DNA from: Pseudomonas sp. BMS12
Lineage (GTDB): Bacteria > Pseudomonadota > Gammaproteobacteria > Pseudomonadales > Pseudomonadaceae
Direction of reading: 5' to 3'
Length of the DNA stretch: 64,000 bases
Assembly (NCBI RefSeq): GCF_001592875.1
Contig: NZ_LSOF01000011.1
Span: 1-64,000 of the forward strand
This document shows, piece after piece, positions 17,015-25,121 of the stretch. Position 1 is the stretch's first letter, and every line of letters begins with the position of its first letter. The notes beneath the pieces were generated by a model. It searched no databases. It saw only the letters and a program-made list of their open reading frames with translations, and was not told the DNA's origin. A program made the translations under genes and the position numbers.

Positions 17015-17479
17015 ATGAAGCTGCCCAAGTTCCTGCTTATCGCCGGCCTGCTGGCCTCGCCACTGCTGGCCCAGGCCCATGAATACGACGCCGGCAAGAT
17101 CCATATCGACCATCCCTGGTCGCGCGAGATGCCGCCCAGCGCACCCAACGCCGCCGCCTATTTTGTCCTGCACAACAAGGGCAACAGCGCCGACCGCCTG
17201 ACTTCCGCCAGTACGCCGGTGGCAGAAAAGGCCGAGCTGCACCAGCACATCCACCAGGACGGCCTGATGAAGATGCAACAGGTTCAGACCGTGGATGTGC
17301 CCGCCGGCGGCGAGGTGCAGTTCGCGCCCATGGGCTACCACGTCATGCTGTTCGGCCTGAAGCAGCAACTGAAGGATGGCGAGCGCTTCCCGCTGACCCT
17401 GCACTTCGACAAGGCCGGCGATGTGCAGGTGGAAGTAGCCGTGCAGAAGGACGCCCCGGCCGCCGAGCACCAGCACTGA
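17015..17479 (+). CDS. PCu(A)C family periplasmic copper chaperone
   Basis: This 154-residue protein has a signal peptide (cut after LLAQA) and the PCu(A)C domain with its copper ligands: histidines and methionines in AELHQHIHQDGLMKM and the HxM of GYHVMLFGL. The family passes Cu(I) to cytochrome oxidase or other periplasmic targets. The C-terminal HQH may add a site. AAGGAG lies well placed before ATG 17015; the in-frame extension up to 16937 lacks a signal sequence and is rejected. It follows the TonB receptor by 103 bases. Its stop directly abuts the stop of the convergent RES toxin gene. Confidence 0.92.
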   Translation: MKLPKFLLIAGLLASPLLAQAHEYDAGKIHIDHPWSREMPPSAPNAAAYFVLHNKGNSADRLTSASTPVAEKAELHQHIHQDGLMKMQQVQTVDVPAGGEVQFAPMGYHVMLFGLKQQLKDGERFPLTLHFDKAGDVQVEVAVQKDAPAAEHQH

Positions 17480-18232
17480 TCAGGCGGGCTGCGGCAGGCG
17501 CCCGTCCACGAGATAGAGTTCGAGCGCGAACAGGCGTGGCGTATCCGGCGCCTGGGCGCTCTTGAAGGCCACGTAACCTGCCGTGGTTTCGCACAGCCAG
17601 GGCTGCAGGTTGCGCGGCCGCTTCTCGCTGAATGCACCCGGCGCATACAGGGCGACATTGTTGCCCTGTTGCGGGCAGCGCGCCGAGGGATATTCGAAAG
17701 CCTCCACCCCCGCCTCGCGCATGGCGCTGCCAAGCGCATGGGTGGCGGCGTAGTCGCTGCGATGAATGAGCGCCTGGCGATAACGATCGAACGGCGGCAT
17801 GTGCAGGCGCACACCTCGCTCCACCTGGTAACGCGCCTCGAAGGACGAATGTTCGGAGAGAATCCGCCCGCTGGGCGGCGGCTCGGCCATCCCCTGCCAG
17901 AGCACGAAGCGATAGTAGCCGGTTTCCGCCATTGCCGTTTCCAGGCGGCAGGCCGCGTAGAACAGACTGGGCTCGTGCCTGCGCCCGAAGCGCGAACCCC
18001 AGCGCAGCGGCGGGTAGCGAAACGGCGTGTGCAACAGGTAATGCAGCGGTTCGGCACTGGCCGGCAGCGGTGGCTTGCTGCTCTCCAGCAACTGTTCGAG
18101 CAGGGCCTGCTCTTCCAGGGTGTCCACCAGTTGCAGAGTGGCGACCTGCTCCTGATTCTCCACCAGCCGCACCAGCCGACCGCGCAACGGAATGATCTGC
18201 GCCACACCGGCGCAGGCTTGCCAGATATCCAT
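17480..18232 (-). CDS. RES domain toxin (NAD+-degrading) of an Xre/RES pair
   Basis: This 250-residue protein carries the RES domain in its middle: RYPPLRWGSRF (R81), then LFYAACRLETAMAE (Y92, E98, E103). These correspond to the arginine, tyrosine and glutamate of the active site. RES toxins degrade NAD+ by phosphorolysis or hydrolysis and arrest growth. It lies 54 bases behind an Xre/MbcA-type antitoxin gene on the same strand. The protein is longer than the roughly 150-residue RES toxins of P. putida, with an N-terminal extension of about 60 residues. Confidence 0.88.
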   Translation of the reverse strand: MDIWQACAGVAQIIPLRGRLVRLVENQEQVATLQLVDTLEEQALLEQLLESSKPPLPASAEPLHYLLHTPFRYPPLRWGSRFGRRHEPSLFYAACRLETAMAETGYYRFVLWQGMAEPPPSGRILSEHSSFEARYQVERGVRLHMPPFDRYRQALIHRSDYAATHALGSAMREAGVEAFEYPSARCPQQGNNVALYAPGAFSEKRPRNLQPWLCETTAGYVAFKSAQAPDTPRLFALELYLVDGRLPQPA

Positions 18233-18286
18233 ATCGCAACTCGCTTAGGTCCCGCGGACCGTCAAAGCCACATTCAAGTCCGACAG

Positions 18287-18658
18287 TCAGACCTTGCCGC
18301 GAATGGCGTCGAGATACTCCACCACCCGTACCAACCCCTGCACCTGAGCCATCTGCTGCAATGGCACTCCCGCCAGGTGGCGGTTCTCGGTGCGCAAGAA
18401 GTGACGCATGTCCTGCAGATTGCCGCCGAACAGGGCAAACAGCGCGCGATAGGCACGGATCAGCAACAGCGCCAGCTCACCGGTCTTGCTCTGCGGCCGC
18501 AGACCACCGCTCTCGCTCCAGCGACTGATGGCGGAGCGATTGACCCCGACGATACCGGCCAGCTCCTGCTGGGTCAGGCCCAACTGCTCGCGGGTACTGA
18601 GCAGGGCCTTGAGCAATACCGCATCGGCATCAACGCCGGGCTTGCTGAGCGCACTCAT
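18287..18658 (-). CDS. Xre/MbcA/ParS family antitoxin
   Basis: This 123-residue protein has an Xre helix-turn-helix (about residues 18-48, LTQQELAGIVGVNRSAISRW) and a C-terminal toxin-binding domain (about 60-123) with the HLAGVPLQQM and VVEYLDAIRG features of the MbcA/DUF2384 family. It should neutralise the RES toxin encoded just downstream and repress its own promoter. A perfect palindrome, TTTGTTT-C-AAACAAA, lies 15 bases upstream of its start and is the likely operator. The region upstream is notably AT-rich compared with neighbours, as is common for such modules. Confidence 0.88.
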   Translation of the reverse strand: MSALSKPGVDADAVLLKALLSTREQLGLTQQELAGIVGVNRSAISRWSESGGLRPQSKTGELALLLIRAYRALFALFGGNLQDMRHFLRTENRHLAGVPLQQMAQVQGLVRVVEYLDAIRGKV

Positions 18659-18673
18659 GATCGCCTCCAGATG

Positions 18674-18688
18674 TTTGTTTCAAACAAA
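18674..18688 (-). promoter_or_regulatory. operator palindrome of the Xre/RES operon
   Basis: TTTGTTT and AAACAAA form a perfect 7+1+7 inverted repeat just upstream of the antitoxin start. A further AACAAACA half-site lies at about 18708-18716. The position is right for autorepression by the Xre helix-turn-helix. Confidence 0.6.
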
Positions 18689-18790
18689 AATAGCAGAAAA
18701 AAAGCACAACAAACATATAGACAACAATCTGAGCCGCACTCGGCTCGCCCTAGAACAACCCTCGAGTGGATTTCGTCACTGCAGAAACGC

Positions 18791-18826
18791 AAAAACCCCA
18801 GGAATCCGGAGACTCCTGGGGTTTTG
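18791..18826 (-). terminator. terminator of tRNA-Ser
   Basis: AAAACCCCAGGA (18792-18803) and TCCTGGGGTTTT (18814-18825) form a perfect 12-base stem. On the minus strand it ends in a U-run, about ten bases after the CCA of tRNA-Ser. Confidence 0.88.
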
Positions 18827-18835
18827 CACTTTGTA

Positions 18836-18925
18836 TGGCGGGAAGATAGGGATTTGAACCCTAGGTGCCATTGCTGACACAACGGATTTCGAATCCGTCC
18901 CGTTCGACCACTCCGGCATCTTCCC
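18836..18925 (-). tRNA. tRNA-Ser (CGA)
   Basis: The minus strand reads GGGAAGATGCCGGAGTGG at the 5' end, has a CGA anticodon within ACGGA-TTCGAAA-TCCGT, a long variable arm typical of class II tRNAs, a GGTTCAAATCC T-arm and an encoded CCA. It is a single-gene unit with its own promoter and terminator. Confidence 0.96.
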
Positions 18926-18937
18926 AAAGCGGTGCGC

Positions 18938-18965
18938 ATGATACCAGTTGATCGCCTTTAGTCCA
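18938..18965 (-). promoter_or_regulatory. candidate promoter for tRNA-Ser
   Basis: On the minus strand TGGACT (18960-18965), a 16-base spacer and TATCAT (18938-18943) precede the tRNA. A GC-rich segment follows the -10 element, as in stable-RNA promoters. Confidence 0.5.
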
Positions 18966-19007
18966 GCTATTTTTCTTGTGCGATCAGACGCTTGCGCACC
19001 GCATACG

Positions 19008-19029
19008 AAAAAGGGCGCCGCAGCGCCCT
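19008..19029 (-). terminator. terminator of purC
   Basis: GGGCGC and GCGCCC pair around CGCA, and on the minus strand the stem is followed by TTTTT. It lies 19 bases after the purC stop. Confidence 0.85.
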
Positions 19030-19047
19030 GATTCGTTACCCGGCAGA

Positions 19048-19917
19048 TTATTGCGTCAGCCGGGTCAGAGCCTCGCGGTACTTGTCGGCGGTCTTTTGTG
19101 CAACGTCGGCAGGTACGGTCGGGGCAGGTGGCTGCTTGTTCCAGCCAGTGGACTCGAGCCAGTCGCGTACGAACTGCTTGTCGAAGCTCGGCGGGTTACT
19201 GCCTTCGGCATAGCTGTCGGCCGGCCAGAAGCGGCTGGAGTCGGGAGTCAGCGCCTCGTCCATCAGGGTCAGGGTGCCGTCTTCGTCCAGGCCGAACTCG
19301 AACTTGGTGTCGGCGATGATGATGCCACGCGTGGCGGCGTACTCGACCGCCGCACTGTACAGGGCGATGGCAGTGTCACGGACCTTGGCGGCCAGCTCCT
19401 TGCCGATAATGGCCTCGCACTGCTCGAAGCTGATGTTCTCGTCATGATCGCCGACGGCGGCCTTGGTCGAGGGGGTGAAGATCGGCTGCGGCAGCTTGGC
19501 CGCTTCCTGCAGACCTGCCGGCAGCTGGATGCCGCAGACGGTGCCGCTCTTCTGATACTCCTTCCAGCCGGAACCGACGATATAGCCACGCACAATGGCC
19601 TCCACGGCCACCGGCTTGAGGCGTTTGGCGACCACCGCACGACCTTCCACCAACGGCAGCTCGGCGGCCGGCACCACGTCCTCGACCTTGTCGCCGGTAA
19701 AGTGGTTGGGCACCAGGTGGCCCAGCTTGTCGAACCAGAAGTTGGAGATGGCGGTGAGAATCTTGCCTTTCTCCGGGATCGGCTCGTTGAGGATCACGTC
19801 GAAGGCCGACAGGCGATCGGTGGCAACCATCAGCATGCGCTTGGCATCGATCTCGTAGAGGTCGCGGACTTTGCCGGAGTAGATCTTCTTCAGGCTCAGG
19901 GTGCTGGGTGTAGTCAT
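19048..19917 (-). CDS. purC: SAICAR synthase, long form
   Basis: This 289-residue protein catalyses the ATP-dependent ligation of aspartate to CAIR in purine synthesis. The family signatures are clear: [13 protein letters not shown] near the N-terminus, [32 protein letters not shown], and [15 protein letters not shown]. It belongs to the roughly 290-300 residue form common in betaproteobacteria and yeast, not the 236-residue form (MEKREELYRGKAKS...) that I remember at the same dapA-bamC-purC locus in P. aeruginosa. I chose ATG 19917 (MTTPSTLSL); upstream in-frame codons fall inside a hairpin. The gene follows bamC and ends at a strong terminator. Confidence 0.95.
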   Translation of the reverse strand: MTTPSTLSLKKIYSGKVRDLYEIDAKRMLMVATDRLSAFDVILNEPIPEKGKILTAISNFWFDKLGHLVPNHFTGDKVEDVVPAAELPLVEGRAVVAKRLKPVAVEAIVRGYIVGSGWKEYQKSGTVCGIQLPAGLQEAAKLPQPIFTPSTKAAVGDHDENISFEQCEAIIGKELAAKVRDTAIALYSAAVEYAATRGIIIADTKFEFGLDEDGTLTLMDEALTPDSSRFWPADSYAEGSNPPSFDKQFVRDWLESTGWNKQPPAPTVPADVAQKTADKYREALTRLTQ

Positions 19918-19946
19918 GTCGAAATTCCGCCTGGTTGAAACGAAAC

Positions 19947-19971
19947 AGGCGAAACCCACCGGGTTTCGCCT
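19947..19971 (-). promoter_or_regulatory. hairpin in the bamC-purC spacer
   Basis: AGGCGAAACCC and GGGTTTCGCCT form a perfect 11-base stem around ACC, 30 bases ahead of the purC start. It could be a partial terminator, an mRNA processing site or an RNA-stability element. The U-tract is poor, so full termination is unlikely. Confidence 0.45.
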
Positions 19972-20008
19972 ATCGATTGGCTGCGCAGCCGGCTAACGCC
20001 GGGCCGGA

Positions 20009-21124
20009 TTAGCCGAGGTTTTCCTGGATCAGGGTCAGCACACGGCGCGCTACGTCGGCCGGAGCCGCGGTATTGATGTCCTTCTCCACCGAAACCTGCA
20101 CTTCGCCACCGGCACTGCTGGTCAGGCGTACCTGATAGCGCTCGGCACGGGCGTCGATCTCTTCCTTGCTCGGCTCGCTGCTGAACAGGCCGCTGATGAA
20201 GCCTTTCTCTTCTTCCGGCTTCTTCGCGCCCTCGGCCAGGTTGACGTAATACACCCCGAGGCTGCGGTTGATGTCGTCGATACGCACATCACCCAGCTCG
20301 AGTGCACGGCCAACGCTGGACCAGGCACGATCAAAGTCGGTGCTCAGGTTGAGTACCGGGTTACCGGCACCATCAGCGGTCAGGTTGACGCGGCTCGGGG
20401 CGTCGTAACTACGTGCGGCCAATAGCGATACCGAACCATGTTCGGTGGTGCTGCTGAGGTCCGCGAGCATGCCATCGAGCAGAGAAGCTTCCAGGCTGGC
20501 AATGCCGGTACGGGCGGGGAAGCCCACATCGGCGCTGCTGCCCTCCTCACGCTCGACGCTGGCCACGAAGACTTCGCTGGTGCCACGCACAACGCCCGGC
20601 TCGATACGCACACGCACACGAACCTGGTTGTCCTCGTCGGACAGCAGACTGCCTACACGTCGCCCCATGGAAGGGGCCAGCTCGGCCGGAGTCTGCCATT
20701 CGGTACTGAACTCGCCGGTTTGCGGGCGCTCTTCGGCAATACGGAAGCCATTGTTCTCGAAATAGGAACGCGCCACCGGCCAGACCGCCGCCGGATCACG
20801 CTGCGCCACCAGCCAACGCGAATCACCGCTCTTCTGCAGGCTGAACTGGCTGGCCTCGCCGGTCACACCAATGGGCTGCGGGCGCGGCACTTCGAACTCC
20901 TGCGGAGTCAGAGTGCTGGTGGCAACATGGGTCGGCACCGGCAGCAGGGGATCGAGTCGCTTGGCGTCCACGTCCGCGGGAACCTGCATCGGCGCCGTCT
21001 GGCGCGCATCGAGGTAATCGGTGGAACGATCACGGAAGTAGCCTTCGTCGCCCCAGAGCCAGCCGCAGCCGCTGGTGCTGGAGATGATCAGGGCAAGGGT
21101 GGAAAGTCCAGCCAGTCGCTTCAT
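20009..21124 (-). CDS. bamC: BamC, outer-membrane assembly lipoprotein
   Basis: This 371-residue lipoprotein has a short signal sequence ending in STSGC (cysteine 20 is lipidated) and the BamC/NlpB layout: an unstructured N-terminal segment, then two helix-grip domains (about 100-220 and 235-360). BamC is an accessory member of the BAM complex that inserts beta-barrel proteins. It lies between dapA and purC on the same strand, 17 bases after dapA, so the three are probably one operon. Confidence 0.93.
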   Translation of the reverse strand: MKRLAGLSTLALIISSTSGCGWLWGDEGYFRDRSTDYLDARQTAPMQVPADVDAKRLDPLLPVPTHVATSTLTPQEFEVPRPQPIGVTGEASQFSLQKSGDSRWLVAQRDPAAVWPVARSYFENNGFRIAEERPQTGEFSTEWQTPAELAPSMGRRVGSLLSDEDNQVRVRVRIEPGVVRGTSEVFVASVEREEGSSADVGFPARTGIASLEASLLDGMLADLSSTTEHGSVSLLAARSYDAPSRVNLTADGAGNPVLNLSTDFDRAWSSVGRALELGDVRIDDINRSLGVYYVNLAEGAKKPEEEKGFISGLFSSEPSKEEIDARAERYQVRLTSSAGGEVQVSVEKDINTAAPADVARRVLTLIQENLG

Positions 21125-21141
21125 GCGTAATACTTCCTCGA

Positions 21142-22020
21142 TTAAGCCAGGACGCCGGTCTGGCGCATGGCCTGACGCAGCGGTTCGTGACAGCGCGGGC
21201 TGAGCCAGGTCAGCGGCAGACGAATGCCGTCGCCCATCAAGCCCATCTCATGCAGGGCCCACTTCACCGGAATCGGGTTGGATTCGATGAACAGGTTCTT
21301 GTGCAGCGGCATCAGGCGCTCGTTGATGGCGCGAGCGGTAGCGGCATCGCCGGCCATGGCGGCGGCACACAGCTCGGCCATCGCGCGCGGGGCGACGTTG
21401 GCCGTTACCGAAATGTTGCCCTTGCCGCCCAGCAGCATCAGCTCGACAGCGGTGGCATCGTCGCCGGAGTAGACCAGGAAGTCGGCGCTGACCCGATCCA
21501 GGATGTCCTGGGCGCGCTGCAGGTCGCCGGTGGCTTCCTTGATACCGATGATGTTGCTGATCTTGGCCAGGCGCTCGACGGTCTCCGGCAGCATGTCGCA
21601 GACGGTGCGGCCCGGCACGTTGTAGAGAATCTGCGGAATCGCCACAGCCTCGGCGATATGGCGGAAGTGCTGATACAGGCCTTCCTGGGTCGGCTTGTTG
21701 TAGTAAGGCGTGACCAGCAGGCAGGCGTCGGCACCAACACTCTTGGCGTTCTGGGTCAGCTCGACCGCTTCGCGGGTGCTATTGGCGCCGGTACCTGCGA
21801 TGACCGGAATACGCCCGGCAACCTGGTCGACTACGCGACGGATGACTTCGACATGCTCATGCACATCCAGCGTGGCGGACTCGCCAGTGGTGCCCACGGC
21901 GACGATGGCGTTGGTGCCTTCCTGCAGGTGGAAATCCACCAGTTTGTGCAGGCCATCCCAGTCCAAACCACCCTGTGAGTCCATGGGCGTGACCAGTGCC
22001 ACCATGCTGCCCGAAATCAT
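21142..22020 (-). CDS. dapA: 4-hydroxy-tetrahydrodipicolinate synthase
   Basis: This 292-residue enzyme condenses pyruvate with aspartate semialdehyde, the first committed step of lysine and diaminopimelate synthesis. Visible features are [10 protein letters not shown] near the N-terminus, the YNVPGRT tyrosine loop and the Schiff-base lysine in IGIKEATGD (about residue 161). Length is standard. A GGAG lies eight bases before ATG 22020; an in-frame extension to 22161 looks non-coding. It is the first gene of the dapA-bamC-purC unit and is divergent from gcvR. Confidence 0.97.
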   Translation of the reverse strand: MISGSMVALVTPMDSQGGLDWDGLHKLVDFHLQEGTNAIVAVGTTGESATLDVHEHVEVIRRVVDQVAGRIPVIAGTGANSTREAVELTQNAKSVGADACLLVTPYYNKPTQEGLYQHFRHIAEAVAIPQILYNVPGRTVCDMLPETVERLAKISNIIGIKEATGDLQRAQDILDRVSADFLVYSGDDATAVELMLLGGKGNISVTANVAPRAMAELCAAAMAGDAATARAINERLMPLHKNLFIESNPIPVKWALHEMGLMGDGIRLPLTWLSPRCHEPLRQAMRQTGVLA

Positions 22021-22200
22021 GCAACCGCTCCTGCCGGAAAAAGAGAGCGGTAATGGTACTGGTGCCACCTGTGTTGTACAAGCGAACCCACGGGCCCCAG
22101 GGCATAGCCCGGCATTCCCCTGAGCGGCGCTTTTCGCTACCCTTCTTGCTTTGCTCGGCACCGCTCAGGTACCGATCACCCCTCCTCTCAGGAAAGCTGC

Positions 22201-22758
22201 ATGTCCACCCCCCCGGTTCGCGAACAATTCCTCGTCATCAGCGCCCTCGGCGCCAACCCCATGGAGCTGACCAGCGTGCTTTGTCGCGCCACCCAGGAGA
22301 ACCGCTGCGGCGTGGTCAGCAGTCGCCTTACCCGTCACGGCGAGTACAGCGCGCTGACCCTGCAGGTCAGCGGCAGCTGGGACGCGCTGGCCCGCCTGGA
22401 AGGCGCACTGCCAGCCTTGGCCAAGCGCCACACGTTCAGCGTCAACATGACCCGCAGCGCCGCCCTCGATGTGCGCCCCGACTCGCTGCCCTATGTGGCC
22501 TACGTCAGTTGCGCCTACCGGCCGGACATCCTCAACGAGCTGTGCCAGTTCTTCAGTGACCATCGCGTAGAGCTGGAGAACATCACCTGTGACACCTACC
22601 AGGCCCCGCAGACGGGCGGCACGCTGCTCAATGCCACCATTACCGTGACCCTGCCGGCCGGCACTCAGATCAGCTGGCTGCGTGACCAGTTCCTCGACTT
22701 CGCCGACGCACTCAACCTGGACGCACTGATCGAACCCTGGCGCCCACAGAACCCGTAA
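22201..22758 (+). CDS. gcvR: GcvR-like glycine cleavage regulator (two ACT domains)
   Basis: This 185-residue protein consists of two ACT domains (about residues 8-85 and 95-175; FLVISALGANPMELTSVL and YVSCAYRPDILNEL start them). GcvR binds glycine and restrains GcvA, so that the glycine cleavage operon is expressed only when glycine is present. The gene is divergent from dapA and followed by bcp after 14 bases, the usual pseudomonad arrangement. Confidence 0.88.
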   Translation: MSTPPVREQFLVISALGANPMELTSVLCRATQENRCGVVSSRLTRHGEYSALTLQVSGSWDALARLEGALPALAKRHTFSVNMTRSAALDVRPDSLPYVAYVSCAYRPDILNELCQFFSDHRVELENITCDTYQAPQTGGTLLNATITVTLPAGTQISWLRDQFLDFADALNLDALIEPWRPQNP

Positions 22759-22772
22759 ACAAGGAGCAGACG

Positions 22773-23246
22773 ATGGCCGTAGCCCTCGACCAAGCGGTTG
22801 CCGACTTCAGCGCCGCCGCCACCAGCGGCCAGCAGATTAACCTGAGCGCCCTCAAGGGCCAGCAAGTGGTGATCTACTTCTACCCCAAGGACAGCACACC
22901 GGGCTGCACCACCGAAGGCCAGGGCTTTCGCGACCAGCACGCGGCCTTCCAGGCGGCCAATACGGTGATCTTCGGCGTGTCGCGTGACGGCCTGAAGTCC
23001 CACGAGAACTTCAAGTGCAAGCAGGCCTTTCCCTTCGAGCTGATCAGCGACAAGGACGAGGCCCTGTGCCAGCTGTTCGACGTGATCAAACTGAAGAAGC
23101 TGTATGGCAAGGAATACTTAGGGATAGACCGCAGCACCTTCCTGATCGACGCCGAAGGCGTACTGCGCCGCGAATGGCGCGGCGTGAAAGTGCCAGGCCA
23201 TGTGGACGAGGTACTCGCTGCGGCACAAGCCCTGCACCAGGGCTGA
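22773..23246 (+). CDS. bcp: Bcp-type thioredoxin-dependent peroxiredoxin
   Basis: This 157-residue thiol peroxidase reduces hydrogen peroxide and organic peroxides. The peroxidatic cysteine lies in YPKDSTPGCTTEG (about residue 48). The residue five positions later, a resolving cysteine in E. coli Bcp, is not cysteine here (CTTEGQGF), so it must use another cysteine (FKCKQ or ALCQLF) or work as a 1-Cys enzyme. AAGGAG precedes the start. It is co-transcribed with gcvR and followed by a strong terminator. Confidence 0.93.
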   Translation: MAVALDQAVADFSAAATSGQQINLSALKGQQVVIYFYPKDSTPGCTTEGQGFRDQHAAFQAANTVIFGVSRDGLKSHENFKCKQAFPFELISDKDEALCQLFDVIKLKKLYGKEYLGIDRSTFLIDAEGVLRREWRGVKVPGHVDEVLAAAQALHQG

Positions 23247-23260
23247 GCCCACTGACGACA

Positions 23261-23284
23261 AGGGCCGCGCTTGCGGCCCTTTCT
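23261..23284 (+). terminator. terminator of gcvR-bcp
   Basis: AGGGCCGC and GCGGCCCT pair around GCTT and are followed by TTTC, 15 bases after the bcp stop. It also lies just beyond the stop of the convergent TusA-like gene. Confidence 0.82.
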
Positions 23285-23296
23285 GTTAAAGATGAA

Positions 23297-23536
23297 TCAC
23301 GCCTTCCTCAGCCAGTAGCGAAACACTCCTCCCTCTTCCTCTTCGCGCAACAGCGCATGCCCCGCCAATCGACTGAAAGCCCGAAAATCGCGCTGCGAAC
23401 CGGCATCGGTAGCCGTCACCTTGAGCACCGCGCCACTGGTCAGGCGATTGAGCTCGAGCTTGGCCTTGAGCAACGGCATCGGGCAATTGAGGCCGCTGGC
23501 ATCCAGCTCGGCATCACACTCTGGAATATCGGTCAT
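23297..23536 (-). CDS. TusA-like sulfur carrier protein
   Basis: This 79-residue protein carries the TusA/SirA core motif LDASGLNCPMPLLKAK, whose cysteine (about residue 18) takes a persulfide. TusA-type proteins relay sulfur for tRNA thiolation or molybdenum cofactor; the homologue in this position in P. aeruginosa (PA1006, from memory) is needed for nitrate respiration. I chose ATG 23536, which has AGGAGG seven bases upstream. It is divergent from the BepA-like protease gene. Confidence 0.9.
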   Translation of the reverse strand: MTDIPECDAELDASGLNCPMPLLKAKLELNRLTSGAVLKVTATDAGSQRDFRAFSRLAGHALLREEEEGGVFRYWLRKA

Positions 23537-23635
23537 CGCATCCTCCTCGAAGGTCGGCAAGGATACCGCACAAGCCTGGCCAGCGGCCCACCCGGCCAGC
23601 TAGAGTAACGGCTTTGCCCAAGCCAGAGCCTCTGC

Positions 23636-25066
23636 ATGAATCTTCTGCGCCCGACCCTGCTTGCCCTTGCCTGCCTGACCCTGCCAGCCGGCGCCAACGA
23701 CCTGCCCTCACTGGGCGACGCCAGCTCCTCGATCGTTTCGCCCGAGCAGGAACACCGCCTCGGTCGCGCCTGGCTGAGCATCCTGCGCGGGCAGATCGAT
23801 CAGCTGTCCGATCCGCAGCTCAAGGACTTCGTGGAAACCAGTGTCTACCGCCTGGCTGAAACCAGCGAGCTGCAGGACAAGCGGCTGGAGTTCGTCCTGC
23901 TCAACAGCCCGCAGATCAACGCCTTCGCCGCACCCGGTGGAATTGTCGGGGTCAACGGCGGCCTGCTGCTCAACGCCAAGACCGAAGCCGAGTACGCCTC
24001 GGTGATGGCCCACGAACTGGCGCACCTTTCACAACGCCACTTCGCCCGCGGCGTCGAAGCCCAGCAGCGCATGCAGGTGCCGGTGATGGCCGCCATGCTG
24101 GCCGGTATCGTGGCTGCCGCCGCCGGCGCTGGCGACGCCGGTATCGCCACCATGATGGGCGCCCAGGCCGCTGCCATTCAGGAGCAACGCCGTTTCTCCA
24201 GACAGAACGAACAGGAGGCCGACCGCATCGGCCTGCTCAACCTGAAAAAAGCCGGCTACGATCCGCGCGCCATGCCGAAGATGTTCGAGTTGCTGATGCG
24301 CCAGTACCGCTACGACTCGCGACCGCCGGAATTCCTCCTCACTCACCCGGTCACCGAGTCGCGTATCGCCGACACGCGCAACCGCGCCGAGCAATTCCCC
24401 GCCGGCGGTATCGAGAACAGCCTGCAATACCAGCTGATGCGCGCCCGGGTGCAACTGATCTTCGAGGAGACTCCCGGCATTGCCGCCAAGCGTTTCCGCG
24501 CCATGCTCGACACCGACCCGACATTGGAAGCCGCTCACTACGGCCTGGCCATCGCCCAGATCAAGGGCGGACAAGCCGAAGCCGCACGCAAGGAGCTGGA
24601 CGGCCTGCTGGCCAAGGCCCCGGACGAACTGGCCTACAACCTGGCCATGGTCGATGTGGACACAGCCACCAGGCGCCTGGGCGAGGCCCGCCAACGCATC
24701 GAACGCATGCGCGGCCTGTATCCGGAAAGCTACCCGCTGGAGCAGGCTCGCATCGACCTGATGCTCAAGCAGGGGCAGAACAAGCAAGCCGAAGCGGCGC
24801 TCGATCAACTCCTCAAACAACGCGACAACGACCCGGACGTCTGGTACCAGGTCGCCGAAGTACGCGGCCTGACCGGCAACATCATCGGCCTGCATCGAGC
24901 CCGCGCCGAGTTCTTCGCCCTGGTCGGCGATTACGATCAGGCTCTGGAACAGCTCGACCTGGCCAAGCGTCGCGCCAGCAGCAACTTCCCCATGGCCGCA
25001 CGCATCGACGCACGCCAGCAGGAAATCCAGGACGAGAAAAGGGCCATCGACAAGATGCTGCGCTAA
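23636..25066 (+). CDS. bepA: BepA-like periplasmic M48 metalloprotease with TPR domain
   Basis: This 476-residue protein has a signal peptide (cut near AGAND), an M48 peptidase domain (about 40-260) with the zinc site HELAH (about residue 126) and the third ligand in NEQEADRIG, and a C-terminal TPR-like helical domain (about 290-470). BepA degrades stalled LptD and BamA and helps LptD mature. It is likely its own unit, ending at a bidirectional terminator. Confidence 0.92.
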   Translation: MNLLRPTLLALACLTLPAGANDLPSLGDASSSIVSPEQEHRLGRAWLSILRGQIDQLSDPQLKDFVETSVYRLAETSELQDKRLEFVLLNSPQINAFAAPGGIVGVNGGLLLNAKTEAEYASVMAHELAHLSQRHFARGVEAQQRMQVPVMAAMLAGIVAAAAGAGDAGIATMMGAQAAAIQEQRRFSRQNEQEADRIGLLNLKKAGYDPRAMPKMFELLMRQYRYDSRPPEFLLTHPVTESRIADTRNRAEQFPAGGIENSLQYQLMRARVQLIFEETPGIAAKRFRAMLDTDPTLEAAHYGLAIAQIKGGQAEAARKELDGLLAKAPDELAYNLAMVDVDTATRRLGEARQRIERMRGLYPESYPLEQARIDLMLKQGQNKQAEAALDQLLKQRDNDPDVWYQVAEVRGLTGNIIGLHRARAEFFALVGDYDQALEQLDLAKRRASSNFPMAARIDARQQEIQDEKRAIDKMLR

Positions 25067-25080
25067 AGGCCGCAGACAAA

Positions 25081-25107
25081 AAAAGCCCGGCTATACGCCG
25101 GGCTTTT
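25081..25107. terminator. bidirectional terminator between bepA and nadA
   Basis: AAAAGCCCGGC and GCCGGGCTTTT form a perfect stem around TATAC, with T-runs on both strands. It lies between two convergent stops. Confidence 0.9.
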
Positions 25108-25121
25108 TATTGCGACCGCTA

